Shown piece by piece: positions 54,858 to 64,000 of a DNA stretch of 64,000 nt. How positions within the stretch are numbered: the stretch's first letter is position 1; the number at the start of each line of letters is the position of its first letter. A program made the translations under genes and the position numbers. Below the pieces are notes generated by a model. The model was not told the DNA's origin and did no database searches. It saw nothing but the letters and a program-made list of their open reading frames with translations. The stretch is from Rhodopseudomonas palustris (lineage in GTDB: Bacteria; Pseudomonadota; Alphaproteobacteria; Rhizobiales; Xanthobacteraceae): assembly GCF_003226555.1 (NCBI RefSeq), contig NZ_QKQS01000003.1, positions 1 to 64,000 on the forward strand. The letters are read 5' to 3'.

Positions 54858-54881
54858 GCGCCGAGGCGATCGCCTCGGCGC
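54858..54881 (+). terminator. Perfect 24-base palindrome after tolC
   Basis: An 11-pair stem, gcgccgaggcg and cgcctcggcgc with only two central bases, starts 15 bases past the tolC stop. It is followed by gttcacttg rather than a full T-run. It could terminate tolC or act as a protein site. Confidence 0.5.
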
Positions 54882-55125
54882 GTTCACTTGCAAACAACTA
54901 ATCAGCTGCCTACCGTTGCTCGGGTCGTGGTGACGATTCGAGTCGGCTATGTGCCCGATGCTCACGTCGTTGTGCGTGGAGCAGACCTCGGGGCGTACCG
55001 TAGTTGAAGCTGGGGAAAAGTCCTGCTTCCAAAGTGAAACCTGGCGCTGCCGATCCGGAACCGGTCTCTCCCGTAGAGCTTTGATGTTACAACGCCGGGA
55101 AGGGCGTGATGATGTGGAGTCGGAG

Positions 55126-55905
55126 ATGACGCAGCCTGCAAGGGCGCAAGAGCCTTCCATGGAGGAGATTCTGGCGTCGATCCGTCGCATCATCGCCGAT
55201 GACGAAGCCAAGCCCGCGACCCCGGCTCCTGCGCCGGCGGCCGTTGCCCCGAAGCCGGAGCCGCCCAAGTCGGCTCCCCCGCCGAGCAAGCCCGCGGCCA
55301 TGACCCCACCTCCGTCTGCACCGAGTCCGGTGGCGCAAGCCGCGCCGCCCAAGCCTGCCGCTGCGCCAAAGCCGGCACCTCCGCCGGCCCCGGCCCCGGC
55401 CGAGAGCAACAGCCAGGACGACATCGACGCGCTGCTGGCTGGCCTTGATGCCGGCACCACCGAGGAAGAGGTCCGTCCGCCGCAGCCCGACGGCGACGTC
55501 CTTGAGCTGACTGACGAGATGGCGCTGCCGGAGCCGGAACCCGAGCCCACGCCGCCGCCGCCACCGCCGTCGCCGGTTCAGAAGGCGTCGATCGAAGACG
55601 ATATCGAGTTCGCCGAAGCCGCGCCGAAGCCACGCGCGCCGGAGCCGTCCTACGAGCCGCCGCCTGCGTCGTCTTGGAGCGAGGAGCCGCAGCAGCCGAT
55701 TATGTCGCGGACCACGTCTGCTGCGGTGGAATCGGCATTCAATTCGCTCGCCACTACCGTGCTCAGCAACAATGCCCGGACCCTCGAGGATCTGGTCAAG
55801 GAGATGCTGCGCCCGATGCTAAAGGCTTGGCTCGACGACAATCTGCCGACCCTGGTCGAGCGGATCGTCCGCCAGGAAATCGAGCGGGTCTCGCGCGGGC
55901 GCTGA
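55126..55905 (+). CDS. popZ: Polar organizing protein PopZ (DUF2497)
   Basis: The 259-residue protein has the three-part PopZ build. The N-terminal helix is EPSMEEILASIRRIIADDE (about 9-27), which recruits client proteins. A long Pro/Ala/Glu-rich linker (about 28-185) follows. The conserved C-terminus is ESAFNSLATTVLSNNARTLE and LVKEMLRPMLKAWLDDNLP with LVERIVRQEIERVSRG, which drives assembly. PopZ forms a polar network that anchors the chromosome origin through ParB and organises cell-cycle proteins. ATG 55126 was chosen to match the family N-terminus. A terminator separates it from valS. Confidence 0.93.
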   Translation: MTQPARAQEPSMEEILASIRRIIADDEAKPATPAPAPAAVAPKPEPPKSAPPPSKPAAMTPPPSAPSPVAQAAPPKPAAAPKPAPPPAPAPAESNSQDDIDALLAGLDAGTTEEEVRPPQPDGDVLELTDEMALPEPEPEPTPPPPPPSPVQKASIEDDIEFAEAAPKPRAPEPSYEPPPASSWSEEPQQPIMSRTTSAAVESAFNSLATTVLSNNARTLEDLVKEMLRPMLKAWLDDNLPTLVERIVRQEIERVSRGR

Positions 55906-56001
55906 GCCCCTCGGCGGAGGCAATGTCTCCGTCTGATCGAATGGACCGGCCTCCATTGTTGACTTGCGGCGCGCCGGAAGGTTTCTAGCGACGTCCAACG
56001 A

Positions 56002-56033
56002 GCGCGTCCGCGGCCCGGCGACGCGCCTTTTTT
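56002..56033 (+). terminator. Rho-independent terminator between popZ and valS
   Basis: The stem gcgcgt (56002-56007) and acgcgc (56021-56026) has a GC-rich loop and is followed by a run of six T (56028-56033). It lies 12 bases before the valS start, so it could also serve as an attenuator of valS. Confidence 0.6.
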
Positions 56034-56045
56034 GATTGCAGCGCC

Positions 56046-58919
56046 ATGATCGAGAAAACCTACCAGCCAGCCGACATCGAGGCCCGCATCTCGCGCGCCT
56101 GGGAAGACGCGGAGGCCTTCAAGGCCGGCCGTCCGGATCGCCGCGACGCCGTCCCGTACTCGATCGTGATTCCGCCACCGAACGTCACCGGCTCGCTGCA
56201 CATGGGCCACGCGCTCAACAATACGCTGCAGGATATCCTGTGCCGGTTCGAGCGGATGCGCGGTCGCGACGTGCTGTGGCAGCCAGGCACCGACCACGCC
56301 GGCATCGCCACCCAGATGGTGGTCGAGCGCCAGCTGATGGAGCGGCAGGAGCCGAGCCGGCGCGACATGGGCCGCGCCAAGTTCCTCGAGCGGGTGTGGC
56401 AGTGGAAGGCCGAGAGCGGCGGCGTCATCGTCAACCAGCTCAAGCGGCTCGGCGCGTCGTGCGACTGGTCGCGTGAACGCTTCACGATGGACGAGGGGCT
56501 GTCCCGCGCCGTCGCCAAGGTGTTCGTCGAGCTGCACCGCCAGGGCCTGATCTACAAGGACAAGCGGCTGGTCAACTGGGACCCGAAGCTGCTGACCGCG
56601 ATCTCGGATCTGGAAGTTCAGCAGGTCGAGGTGAAGGGCAACCTCTGGCATCTGCGCTATCCGATCGAGGGCAAGACCTTCGATCCGGTCGATCCGTCGA
56701 GCTTCATCGTCGTCGCCACCACGCGTCCCGAAACCATGCTGGGCGACAGCGCGGTCGCGGTGAATCCGGAGGACGAGCGCTATACGCATCTGGTCGGCAA
56801 GCACGTCATCCTGCCGCTGGTCGGCCGGCGGATTCCGATCGTCGCCGACGAGTACTCCGATCCCGAGAAGGGCTCGGGCGCGGTGAAGATCACGCCTGCC
56901 CACGACTTCAACGACTTCGAGGTCGGCAAGCGGCACCATCTGCCGCAGATCAACGTGCTCGACATCGAAGGCAAGATCTCGGTCGCCGACAACAGTGCCT
57001 ATCTCGAGGGGCTGCCGGAAGGCGCGCGCGAATTCGCCGAGGAGATCGAGGGCACCGACCGTTTCGCCGCGCGCAAGATGATCGTGGCGCGGCTCGACGA
57101 TTTCGGCTTCCTGGAGAAGATCGAGCCCAACGTCCACATGGTGCCGCACGGCGACCGCTCCGGCGTGGTGATCGAACCGTTCCTCACCGACCAGTGGTAC
57201 GTCGACGCCAAGACGCTGGCGCAGCCGGCGATTGCCGCGGTGCGCTCGGGCGAGACCACCTTCGTGCCGAAGAATTGGGAGAAGACCTACTTCGAGTGGA
57301 TGGAGAACATCCAGCCGTGGTGCATCTCTCGCCAGCTGTGGTGGGGCCACCAGATCCCGGCCTGGTACGGCCCGGACGGCAAGGTGTTCGTCGCCGAGAC
57401 CGAGGAAGAGGCGGTCGGCAACGCGCTCGGCTACTACGTCGAGCAGGAAGTGATCACGCCGGCGCAAGCGCACGAGATGACGCAGGACGCGGCCAAGCGC
57501 GAGGGCTTCATCACCCGCGATGAGGACGTGCTCGACACCTGGTTCTCGTCGGCGCTATGGCCGTTTTCGACCCTCGGCTGGCCGGACGACACGCCCGAAC
57601 TTGATCGCTACTACCCAACCGACGTGCTGGTCACCGGCTTCGACATCATCTTCTTCTGGGTCGCCCGGATGATGATGATGGGCCTGCACTTCATGGACGA
57701 CGTGCCGTTCCCGACCGTCTACATCCACGCCCTCGTCCGCGACGAGAAGGGCGCCAAGATGTCGAAGTCGAAGGGCAACGTCATCGACCCGCTCAACCTG
57801 ATCGACCAATACGGCGCTGACGCGCTGCGTTTCACGCTGGCCGCGATGGCGGCGCAGGGCCGCGACATCAAGCTCGCGACCTCCCGCGTCGAAGGCTATC
57901 GCAACTTCGCCACCAAGCTCTGGAACGCCTGCCGCTTCGCCGAGATGAACGGCTGCGCGGCGCCGAAGGATTTCGATTTCACCGCGGCCAAGGACACGCT
58001 CAACCGCTGGATCGCGCACGAGACCGTGCGGGCGGTGCGCGAAGTCACCGAGGCGATCGAATCCTATCGCTTCAACGACGCCGCCGAAGCCGCGTATCGC
58101 TTCGTCTGGAACGTGTATTGCGACTGGTATCTCGAACTCGCCAAGCCGGTGCTGATGGGCGAGGACGGTGCCGCCAAGACCGAGACCCGCGCGATGGTGG
58201 CGTGGGCGCGCGACGAAATCCTGAAGATCCTGCATCCGTTCATGCCGTTCATCACCGAAGAGCTGTGGGCGGTGACGGCATCGCGCGACGGCTTGCTGGC
58301 GCTGGCGCCGTGGTCGCGCAAGACGGGGATGTCTGACGAAGAGATGTCGATGCTGGTCGCCTCGGCCGCGACCGACCCGATGGCCGGGCCGGCGATGCTG
58401 TCGATTCCCGAGCCGGAGACACCGGATTTCACCGACGATGCGGCCGAAGCCGAAATCGGCTGGGTGGTCGATCTCGTCACCGCGATCCGTTCGGTGCGCG
58501 CCGAGATGAACATCGTGCCGTCGACCCTGACGCCGCTGGTGCTGGCCGGCGCCTCTGCCGACACCAATGCGCGGGCGAGCCGCTGGAGCGACGTGATCAA
58601 GCGGCTGGCGCGGGTCGGCGAGATCTCGTTTGCGGACGCCGCCCCGCAAGGCGCCGTGCAGCTCCTGGTGCGCGGCGAGGTCGCGGCGCTGCCCTTGAAG
58701 GGGGTGGTGGATTTCGCCGCCGAGCAGGTGCGGCTCGAGAAGGAGCTCGGCAAGGCCGAAGCCGACATCAAGCGCGCCGAGGCCAAGCTGGCGAACGAAA
58801 AGTTTGTCGCCAACGCGGCTGAGGAAGTCGTCGAGGAGGAACGCGAGAAGCGCGAGGCCGCGCTCGCCCGCAAGGTCAAGATCCTCGAAGCGCTGCTGCG
58901 GCTGAAGAACGCGAGCTGA
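56046..58919 (+). CDS. valS: Valyl-tRNA synthetase
   Basis: The 957-residue class I aminoacyl-tRNA synthetase charges tRNA-Val. It has the HIGH-type motif HMGH (near residue 52, in [13 protein letters not shown]), the KMSKS motif at 571-575, an editing domain between them (about 200-350, [16 protein letters not shown]), the anticodon-binding region, and a C-terminal coiled coil (about 885-945, [20 protein letters not shown]). The length fits the bacterial family. The terminator hairpin and T-run directly upstream may modulate it. Confidence 0.97.
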   Translation: MIEKTYQPADIEARISRAWEDAEAFKAGRPDRRDAVPYSIVIPPPNVTGSLHMGHALNNTLQDILCRFERMRGRDVLWQPGTDHAGIATQMVVERQLMERQEPSRRDMGRAKFLERVWQWKAESGGVIVNQLKRLGASCDWSRERFTMDEGLSRAVAKVFVELHRQGLIYKDKRLVNWDPKLLTAISDLEVQQVEVKGNLWHLRYPIEGKTFDPVDPSSFIVVATTRPETMLGDSAVAVNPEDERYTHLVGKHVILPLVGRRIPIVADEYSDPEKGSGAVKITPAHDFNDFEVGKRHHLPQINVLDIEGKISVADNSAYLEGLPEGAREFAEEIEGTDRFAARKMIVARLDDFGFLEKIEPNVHMVPHGDRSGVVIEPFLTDQWYVDAKTLAQPAIAAVRSGETTFVPKNWEKTYFEWMENIQPWCISRQLWWGHQIPAWYGPDGKVFVAETEEEAVGNALGYYVEQEVITPAQAHEMTQDAAKREGFITRDEDVLDTWFSSALWPFSTLGWPDDTPELDRYYPTDVLVTGFDIIFFWVARMMMMGLHFMDDVPFPTVYIHALVRDEKGAKMSKSKGNVIDPLNLIDQYGADALRFTLAAMAAQGRDIKLATSRVEGYRNFATKLWNACRFAEMNGCAAPKDFDFTAAKDTLNRWIAHETVRAVREVTEAIESYRFNDAAEAAYRFVWNVYCDWYLELAKPVLMGEDGAAKTETRAMVAWARDEILKILHPFMPFITEELWAVTASRDGLLALAPWSRKTGMSDEEMSMLVASAATDPMAGPAMLSIPEPETPDFTDDAAEAEIGWVVDLVTAIRSVRAEMNIVPSTLTPLVLAGASADTNARASRWSDVIKRLARVGEISFADAAPQGAVQLLVRGEVAALPLKGVVDFAAEQVRLEKELGKAEADIKRAEAKLANEKFVANAAEEVVEEEREKREAALARKVKILEALLRLKNAS

Positions 58920-58977
58920 ACGCATCGAAACGACCGATATGGAGCCGATAGGATCGGCGCCACATCCCCTCACACAG

Positions 58978-59078
58978 CGTCACCCTCCGCGAAAGCGGAG
59001 GGCCCAGTATTCCAGAGCGCCCGTTACTTAGCCGCAGCGCTCTGCAATACTGGGTCGCCCGGACAAGCCGGGCGATGA
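58978..59078. repeat. Palindromic repeat family B, copy 1
   Basis: An element of about 101 bases with three hairpins: ccctccgc-gaaa-gcggaggg; a central cagtattccagagcgc with gcgctctgcaatactg; and cgcccgg-acaag-ccgggcg. It lies between convergent valS and mpg. A second copy in opposite orientation is at 61475-61574. Confidence 0.85.
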
Positions 59079-59104
59079 CCGGTTTTGTTGAGGGCCAGCT
59101 TCGA

Positions 59105-59731
59105 TCAAATTGATCGCGGAAACGCCTTGCTGAGAAACCGCGAGCCCTTCAGCCCGAACCGCCACGGATAGTCGGCCGCCTTGGTGATGCCGATGCGCGG
59201 CCCGGTGACGATGTCGGGCTTCGTCATCCGGCGGTGAATCGCGAACGGCGCTTCGTCGAGCGGCAGGCCGTTGTGGTCGATGCTGATGCCGAGCGCCTGG
59301 GTCAGCTTGCCGGGGCCGGAACACAGCGCGCGGGCGTCGTCGAGGCAGCGTCGCTGGCGCATCGCGGCGAGGCCCTGCGTCGGCTCGAGCGCGCGGATCA
59401 GCACCGCGCTGGCCGAGCCAGCCGCCTCGCAGACGAAGTTCACGCACCAGTGGATGCCATAGGACCGGTACACATAGGCAAAGCCCGCGGGGCCGAACAT
59501 CACTGCGTTGCGCGCGGTCTGGCCGCCGTAGGAATGCGCCGCCGGATCGGTGTGGTGATAGGCTTCGACCTCGACGATGATGCCGCCGGCACCGCCGAAC
59601 AGCAGCGTTGCGCCGATCAGTTCGGGCGCCACCTCGTGGACGCTGCGGGCGAAGAACCGCCGCGTCAGCAGCGGGCCGAGAGCTGGAGGTGTTCCGTCCG
59701 GCGAGGGCTTCGGAACGCGGGGTTTGGTCAT
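59105..59731 (-). CDS. mpg: DNA-3-methyladenine glycosylase (AAG/MPG family)
   Basis: The 208-residue base-excision repair enzyme of the AAG family removes alkylated purines. Features seen are [19 protein letters not shown] (about 22-40), the catalytic-region [18 protein letters not shown] (general-base Glu), [18 protein letters not shown] (about 85-102), and [12 protein letters not shown] near residue 138. The length is normal. It is convergent with valS, with a family B repeat between them. Confidence 0.93.
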   Translation of the reverse strand: MTKPRVPKPSPDGTPPALGPLLTRRFFARSVHEVAPELIGATLLFGGAGGIIVEVEAYHHTDPAAHSYGGQTARNAVMFGPAGFAYVYRSYGIHWCVNFVCEAAGSASAVLIRALEPTQGLAAMRQRRCLDDARALCSGPGKLTQALGISIDHNGLPLDEAPFAIHRRMTKPDIVTGPRIGITKAADYPWRFGLKGSRFLSKAFPRSI

Positions 59732-59892
59732 CTGTGGGGCAAGGATCGAGGCGCCGTCAGGGGCGGCCGGCGCTGCGCGTTATGCTTACAATTCGAGCAT
59801 TATTCCAAGGGATAACGGCCTGCAAGCCGCCCGGGTTGCGGGACGGGGACGGCCGGATTAGGTAGGGTTCTCGCGCAAACCCCAGGCAGCTC

Positions 59893-60852
59893 ATGGTCGT
59901 TCTCGTCGATACGGTGTCCGCCAATCCCGTCCGCCCCCGGCATCCGGAGAAGGCGGCGCGGCCCGATGCGCTGTCGCCGAGGAAACCGGACTGGATCCGG
60001 GTGCGCGCGCCGACCACGCGCGGTTACGGCGAGACCCGCGGCATCGTCAAGGAGCACGGCCTGCACACCGTGTGCGAGGAGGCCGGCTGCCCGAATATCG
60101 GCGAGTGCTGGGACAAGAAGCACGCCACCTTCATGATCATGGGGGACACCTGCACCCGGGCCTGCGCGTTCTGCAACGTCAAGACCGGGATGCCCGGTGC
60201 GCTCGATCCGAACGAGCCGGCCTACGTCGCCGAGGCGACCCGCAAGCTCGGGCTGCAGCACCTGGTGATCACCTCGGTCGACCGCGACGATCTGGCCGAT
60301 GGCGGCGCCGCGCACTTTGCCGCGACCATCCGGGCTGTGCGCGAGGCGTGTCCCACCACCACGATCGAAATCCTGACGCCGGACTTCCTGCGCAAGGACG
60401 GCGCGCTCGAAGTGGTGGTCGCCGCCAAGCCGGACGTGTTCAACCACAATCTCGAGACGGTGCCGTCGCGTTATCTGTCGGTGCGGCCGGGCGCGCGCTA
60501 CTTCCATTCGATCCGGCTGCTGCAGCGGGTCAAGGAACTCGATCCGACCATCTTCACCAAGTCCGGCATCATGGTCGGGCTCGGCGAGGAACGCCACGAG
60601 GTGCTGCAGGTGATGGACGATCTGCGCTCGGCAGAGGTCGATTTCCTCACCATCGGCCAGTATCTGCAGCCGACCCGCAAGCACCACGCGGTGATGCGCT
60701 ACGTCACGCCGGACGAGTTTGCCGGCTATCAGACCACGGCCTACGCCAAGGGCTTCCTGATGGTGTCGGCGAGCCCGATGACGCGCTCGTCGCATCACGC
60801 CGGCGACGACTTCGCCAAGCTCAAGGCCGCGCGCGCCGCGCTGGCGCGCTGA
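59893..60852 (+). CDS. lipA: Lipoyl synthase
   Basis: The 319-residue radical-SAM enzyme inserts two sulfurs into octanoyl groups on E2 and H proteins to make lipoate. Both iron-sulfur cluster sites are present: the auxiliary cluster [12 protein letters not shown] (Cys61, 66 and 72) and the radical-SAM cluster CTRACAFC (Cys87, 91 and 94). The conserved [17 protein letters not shown] and C-terminal [12 protein letters not shown] are seen. It is followed after 9 bases by the COQ10/RatA gene, a common alphaproteobacterial order. Confidence 0.97.
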   Translation: MVVLVDTVSANPVRPRHPEKAARPDALSPRKPDWIRVRAPTTRGYGETRGIVKEHGLHTVCEEAGCPNIGECWDKKHATFMIMGDTCTRACAFCNVKTGMPGALDPNEPAYVAEATRKLGLQHLVITSVDRDDLADGGAAHFAATIRAVREACPTTTIEILTPDFLRKDGALEVVVAAKPDVFNHNLETVPSRYLSVRPGARYFHSIRLLQRVKELDPTIFTKSGIMVGLGEERHEVLQVMDDLRSAEVDFLTIGQYLQPTRKHHAVMRYVTPDEFAGYQTTAYAKGFLMVSASPMTRSSHHAGDDFAKLKAARAALAR

Positions 60853-60861
60853 GACGCTTCG

Positions 60862-61335
60862 ATGCCGCAATTTTCCAGCAGGCGCCGGGTGCCGCACAGT
60901 GCCGAGCAGATGTTCGACCTCGTTGCCGACGTCGAGCGCTATCCGCAGTTCGTGCCGCTGTGCAAGGCGCTGAAGATCCGCGAGCGCAATCCGCAGGCCG
61001 ACGGCACCGAGGTGGTGATCGCCGACATGACGGTGTCGTTCAAGCTGGTGCAGGAGACATTCACCAGCCGTGTCACGCTCGATCGTGCCAATCTGAAGAT
61101 CCTGGTCGAGTACCTGAAGGGTCCGTTCTCCAATCTGGAGAACCGCTGGACCTTCGTCGCCAAGACCGAGCGCGCCTGCGAGGTCGGCTTCTTCCTCGCC
61201 TACGAATTCAAGAGCCGGATGCTGGCGACGCTGATGGGCGCGATGTTCGACACCGCCTTCCACCGCTTCGCCGAAGCCTTCGAAACTCGCGCCGACCAGA
61301 TCTACGGCACCGGCCCGAAGCTGTCGCGGGTGTAG
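60862..61335 (+). CDS. COQ10/RatA family START-domain protein
   Basis: The 157-residue protein has a single START-like polyketide cyclase domain: MPQFSSRRRVPHSAEQMFDL, then VADVERYPQFVPLCKALKI (about 23-41), FTSRVTLDRANLKILVEYLK and the hydrophobic C-terminal helix. Members bind ubiquinone and support its use in respiration (Coq10). The E. coli relative was called RatA, a proposed ribosome-association toxin. The pairing with lipA is usual in this group and favours the quinone role. Confidence 0.88.
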   Translation: MPQFSSRRRVPHSAEQMFDLVADVERYPQFVPLCKALKIRERNPQADGTEVVIADMTVSFKLVQETFTSRVTLDRANLKILVEYLKGPFSNLENRWTFVAKTERACEVGFFLAYEFKSRMLATLMGAMFDTAFHRFAEAFETRADQIYGTGPKLSRV

Positions 61336-61370
61336 TTACTTCGCTATCGTGAGCCGACTGGAGTTCTGCC

Positions 61371-61440
61371 GTCATTGCGAGGAGCGATGACGAAGCAATC
61401 AGTGCGTGCCGGGGGATTACTTCGCTACGCTCGCAATGAC
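61371..61440. repeat. Palindromic repeat family A, copy 3 (shorter)
   Basis: An element of about 70 bases beginning gtcattgcgaggagcg and ending cgctcgcaatgac. It keeps gaagcaatc and the outer arms, but the inner region has diverged. It lies 35 bases past the COQ10/RatA stop. Confidence 0.75.
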
Positions 61441-61474
61441 GAAGAGGAATACTTAGATATCCACACACTCCGCC

Positions 61475-61574
61475 GTCATCGCCCGGCTTGTCCGGGCGAC
61501 CCAGTATCCCAGAGCGCTTCTGAAGATCACGAGCGCTCTGGGATGCTGGGCCCTCCGCTTTCGCGGAGGGTGAC
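61475..61574. repeat. Palindromic repeat family B, copy 2 (inverted relative to copy 1)
   Basis: The 100-base element is the reverse complement, with few changes, of the element at 58978-59078. It has the same three hairpins (cgcccgg-cttgt-ccgggcg; cagagcgctt with its partner; ccctccgc-tttc-gcggaggg). It sits between the convergent COQ10/RatA and cinA genes, next to a family A copy. Confidence 0.85.
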
Positions 61575-61630
61575 GGCAATGATCGGGCCGCGCCGTACAC
61601 TTCGTGCCGGCCTGACGAGTTGAATCGCCG

Positions 61631-62251
61631 CTAAGTCTTTTTCGGCTTCACCGGCCGCTTCGGCTGCGGGCGTTTGGCGGCGGCACGGCGGGGGGAGCGG
61701 GCGACGCGCTTGTGGACGCCGGCGGCCACTTCGCGTTTGGCCTTGGTCGGCGGCTTCGGGCCGCGGGCGAGTTCCAGCAGCATGCGCAGCGCTTCCACCA
61801 CCGAACGCTGGCGGACGTTGCTGCGGCCGATCGCGCCGAAACGCTGCTCGCGATGCGAGATCCGGCCGTCGCGCGCCGCGACGGCGAAATGCACCAAGCC
61901 GACCGGTTTGCCCGGCGTCGCGCCGCCAGGGCCTGCGATCCCGGTGATCGACACCGCCAGATCGACGTCGGCATTCTCCAGCGCGCCGACCGCCATCGCG
62001 ATCGCGGTTTCCTTGCTGACGGCGCCGAAGGTGTTGAGCGTGGCGTTTTCGACGCCAAGCAGATCGTGCTTGGCGGCGTTGGAATAGGTGACGAACCCGC
62101 GGTCGATGACGTCGGACGAGCCGGGGATGTCGGTCAGCGCACCGGCGACCAGACCGCCGGTACAGGACTCGGCGGTCGCGATCATCAGCTTGCGCGAGCG
62201 GCAGAGGTCGAGCAACGAGCGGGCGAGGGCGCGGGCGTCGTTGCTGCTCAT
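61631..62251 (-). CDS. cinA: CinA C-terminal domain protein (nicotinamide-nucleotide amidohydrolase)
   Basis: The 206-residue protein is the stand-alone CinA C-terminal (PncC-like) domain: KLMIATAESCTGGLVAGALT (about 21-40), IDRGFVTYSNAAKHDLLGV and SITGIAGPGGATPGKPVGLV. It converts nicotinamide mononucleotide to nicotinate mononucleotide in NAD recycling. A Lys/Arg/Pro-rich tail of about 40 residues (from near 165) is an addition not needed for the fold. The start is two bases after the ispDF stop, so the two form an operon. Confidence 0.9.
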   Translation of the reverse strand: MSSNDARALARSLLDLCRSRKLMIATAESCTGGLVAGALTDIPGSSDVIDRGFVTYSNAAKHDLLGVENATLNTFGAVSKETAIAMAVGALENADVDLAVSITGIAGPGGATPGKPVGLVHFAVAARDGRISHREQRFGAIGRSNVRQRSVVEALRMLLELARGPKPPTKAKREVAAGVHKRVARSPRRAAAKRPQPKRPVKPKKT

Positions 62252-62253
62252 CG

Positions 62254-63450
62254 TCAGCCGGCCAGTCCGTCGGCGCCCCAGGGCAGCCGGATCGTGGCGG
62301 ATGCGGTCGCCGCGATGCCTTCTTCGCGGCCGGTGAAGCCGAGCTTCTCGCTGGTGGTGGCCTTCACCGCGACCCGCGACACTGGCACGCCGGTGATCTC
62401 GGCAATCCGCTGACGCATCGCATCGCGCAGCGGCCCGATCTTCGGCCGCTCGCAGATCATCGTCACTTCGAGATTGGCAATCCGGCCGCCACGCGCGGTG
62501 ACGCGGTCGATCGCGTATTTCAGGAACTTGTCGGAGGCCGCGCCCTTCCACTGCGGATCGGTCGGCGGGAAGTGCGAGCCGATGTCGCCGTCCGCCAGCG
62601 CACCGAGAATCGCGTCGACCAGCGCGTGCAGGCCGACGTCGCCGTCCGAATGCGCCAGAAAGCCGCGGCTGTGCGGTACTTTCAGGCCACACAGCCAGAC
62701 GTGGTCGCCTTCGCCGAACGCGTGGACGTCGTAGCCGGTGCCGGTGCGGATGTCGCCGAGCGCGGCCATCAGCCGGCTTTCCTCGCGCGCGAAATCTTCC
62801 GGGGTGGTCATCTTCATGTTGTTAGCATCGCCCTCGAAGGTCGACACCGTCAATCCTGCCCATTCGGCGATGGCGGCGTCGTCGGTGAATTCGTCGCGGC
62901 CGTCCTGGGCAGCGCGGCGGTGGGCATCGAGGATCACGTCGAAGCGGAACGCCTGCGGCGTCTGGGCGATCCGCAAGGTCGCGCGGTCCGGCGTCGCATC
63001 GACCGCGCCATGGGCGTCGACCTGCTTGATGGTGTCGGTCACCGCAACCACCGGCAGCGCCGCGCCGGTGGCACCGGCAGCGGTAATCGCGCGCGAGATC
63101 AGCTCCGGGGTGACGAAGCAGCGCGCCGCGTCGTGAATCAGCACGATGTCCGGCTTCAGTTCGGCGAGCGCCTCGAGGCCTGCGCGCACTGACGCCTGCC
63201 TGGTCGCGCCGCCGCCGACCGCTGGGCGCAAGTTCAGGCCGGCGACCGCCGCGTCGAACATCTCGGTGTCGTCCGGATTGGTCACCGGCTGCACCGCCAT
63301 GACACCCGGATGGGTGCAGAACGGTTCCATCGCCCGGGCGATCACCGGCCTGCCGGCGAGGGTGCGGTATTGCTTGGGGCCGCCCGCTCCGGCGCGCAGG
63401 CCGCGACCGGCGGCGACGATAATGGCAGCAGTACGGGGTGAGTTCGGCAT
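62254..63450 (-). CDS. ispDF: Bifunctional IspD/IspF of the MEP isoprenoid pathway
   Basis: The 398-residue fusion has two enzymes. IspD (about 1-230) has the CTP-binding start [20 protein letters not shown] and [11 protein letters not shown], and makes CDP-methylerythritol. IspF (about 234-398) starts [11 protein letters not shown], with zinc ligands Asp241, His243 and His275 (GLHALVDAI), and forms the cyclic diphosphate. The fused form is typical of alphaproteobacteria. Isoprenoids from this route feed quinones and, in phototrophs, carotenoids and bacteriochlorophyll. It is divergent from dusB. Confidence 0.96.
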   Translation of the reverse strand: MPNSPRTAAIIVAAGRGLRAGAGGPKQYRTLAGRPVIARAMEPFCTHPGVMAVQPVTNPDDTEMFDAAVAGLNLRPAVGGGATRQASVRAGLEALAELKPDIVLIHDAARCFVTPELISRAITAAGATGAALPVVAVTDTIKQVDAHGAVDATPDRATLRIAQTPQAFRFDVILDAHRRAAQDGRDEFTDDAAIAEWAGLTVSTFEGDANNMKMTTPEDFAREESRLMAALGDIRTGTGYDVHAFGEGDHVWLCGLKVPHSRGFLAHSDGDVGLHALVDAILGALADGDIGSHFPPTDPQWKGAASDKFLKYAIDRVTARGGRIANLEVTMICERPKIGPLRDAMRQRIAEITGVPVSRVAVKATTSEKLGFTGREEGIAATASATIRLPWGADGLAG

Positions 63451-63602
63451 GGGATCAATTGATACGGAATGAGAGTAGCCTGCGCTGGTTGCGCCGAAGC
63501 ACAGCCCTTACCATGCCGGGCCAATAAAGCAGCATGATTCAATCGACGCAGCTACAAGCGTTCGGGGGACAATGCTGCAACGCACTTGCATGTCAGATAT
63601 GA

Positions 63603-63632
63603 TTGGCTAAACTGTAGGCAATCGTCTACAAT
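63603..63632 (+). promoter_or_regulatory. Candidate sigma-70 promoter for dusB, with overlapping inverted repeats
   Basis: TTGGCT (63603-63608) and TACAAT (63627-63632) have an 18-base spacer, in an AT-richer part of the divergent region. Inverted repeats overlap or follow it: tgtag (63613-63617) with ctaca (63626-63630), and gctcaa (63633-63638) with ttgagc (63642-63647). Confidence 0.4.
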
Positions 63633-63690
63633 GCTCAAACATTGAGCGAGACTGAACCTGCAACCGTGCTGGCTACAGAATGAGCAACGA

Positions 63691-64000
63691 GTGACGCGCC
63701 CGACTGTAACAGGTTCGCCGCCTTTGAGGATTGGCAATATTGCGGTGCCTGATCCGGTGTTTCTGGCGCCGATGACAGGCATTACCGATGCGCCGTTCCG
63801 CCGGCAAGTCGCGGAGCTCGGTGCCGGTCTGGTGGTGTCTGAGATGACCGCCAGCGAAGATCTGGTGGCTGGTCGCCGGATGTCGGTGCGTCGCTGCGAC
63901 AAGGTGGGGCAGGGGCCGCATGTCGTGCAGCTTGCCGGCTGCGAGGCGCGCTGGATGGCGGAGGGCGCCCGGATTGCGGAAGCCGGCGGCGCCGACATCA
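63691..64000 (+). CDS. dusB: tRNA-dihydrouridine synthase DusB (NifR3 family), 5' part
   Basis: The gene runs off the window; about 103 codons are visible. From the GTG at 63691 the protein reads VTRPTVTGSPPLRIGNIAVP, then DPVFLAPMTGITDAPFRRQV (the FMN-binding start of the Dus barrel), SEMTASEDLVAGRRM and VVQLAGCEARWMAEGARIAE. The ATG at 63680 is out of frame. DusB reduces uridines in the tRNA D-loop. In this group it was named nifR3 because it heads the ntrBC operon, which would lie beyond the window. Confidence 0.9.
   Translation, partial: MTRPTVTGSPPLRIGNIAVPDPVFLAPMTGITDAPFRRQVAELGAGLVVSEMTASEDLVAGRRMSVRRCDKVGQGPHVVQLAGCEARWMAEGARIAEAGGADI

Noticed and set aside
55650-58973. Two long minus-strand frames across valS
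   Set aside because: Both are antisense to valS, which has intact HIGH and KMSKS motifs; their composition is typical of shadows.
59800-61263. Minus-strand frame of 487 codons opposite lipA
   Set aside because: LipA cluster cysteines are intact on the plus strand; the antisense frame is a GC-driven shadow.

Overview
The window is GC-rich alphaproteobacterial chromosome. The best fit is Rhodopseudomonas (R. palustris-like, Nitrobacteraceae). This rests on the order pcm-like, tolC, popZ, valS; a fused ispDF divergent from dusB (nifR3); an aapJQMP amino-acid ABC operon; and two families of palindromic intergenic repeats of the kind seen in this group. There is no rRNA, CRISPR array, phage or recognisable insertion sequence. 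Three tRNAs are present: Arg(TCT), Cys(GCA) and Asn(GTT).

Layout. 0-3.1 kb (minus): a TRAP transporter dctPQM. 3.3-10.7 kb: small secreted and envelope genes, namely an MxKDx repeat protein, a GrlR-family protein divergent from a 996-residue protein with several beta-barrel domains, an FKBP isomerase, a Cys-containing small protein, a split ThrE exporter and a lipoprotein. 10.7-14.1 kb: an accessory islet ending at tRNA-Arg. It holds a decayed reading frame and a tightly overlapping three-gene operon (GHKL-type ATPase, STAS-like DUF4325 protein, single-span membrane protein) that matches no system I can name. 14.5-21.9 kb: alpha-2-macroglobulin-like protein with pbpC. 22.0-25.7 kb: a four-gene lipid A or envelope glycosylation operon (GT39, PAP2, GT2, LAB_N). 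25.9-32 kb: a cystathionine beta-lyase-like gene divergent from aapJQMP; aapM carries a one-base frameshift in a run of eight G. 32.4-37 kb (minus): a cysteine synthase, then a cyclopropane synthase-like methyltransferase with DUF1365 and FAD-protein partners. 37.4-46.5 kb: a complete tripartite RND pump with two tandem pump subunits (MdtABC type). 46.6-51.5 kb: DTW-domain tRNA modification protein, exonuclease III, tRNA-Cys, an AlgI/AlgJ-like O-acetylation pair and a 58-residue small gene. 51.7-64 kb: mostly core genes, namely pcm-like, tolC, popZ, valS, mpg, lipA, a COQ10/RatA protein, cinA, ispDF and the 5' end of dusB.

How it fits together. Much of the window concerns the envelope: TRAP and ABC uptake, peptidoglycan repair (pbpC with its macroglobulin), lipid A decoration, modified fatty acids, exopolymer O-acetylation and efflux. 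The outer-membrane channel tolC lies apart from the RND operon, which carries its own NodT-type channel. The most unusual points are the ATPase/STAS-like/membrane cassette beside tRNA-Arg, a palindromic repeat translated as part of the PbpC N-terminus, the aapM G-tract frameshift and the multi-barrel outer-membrane protein.
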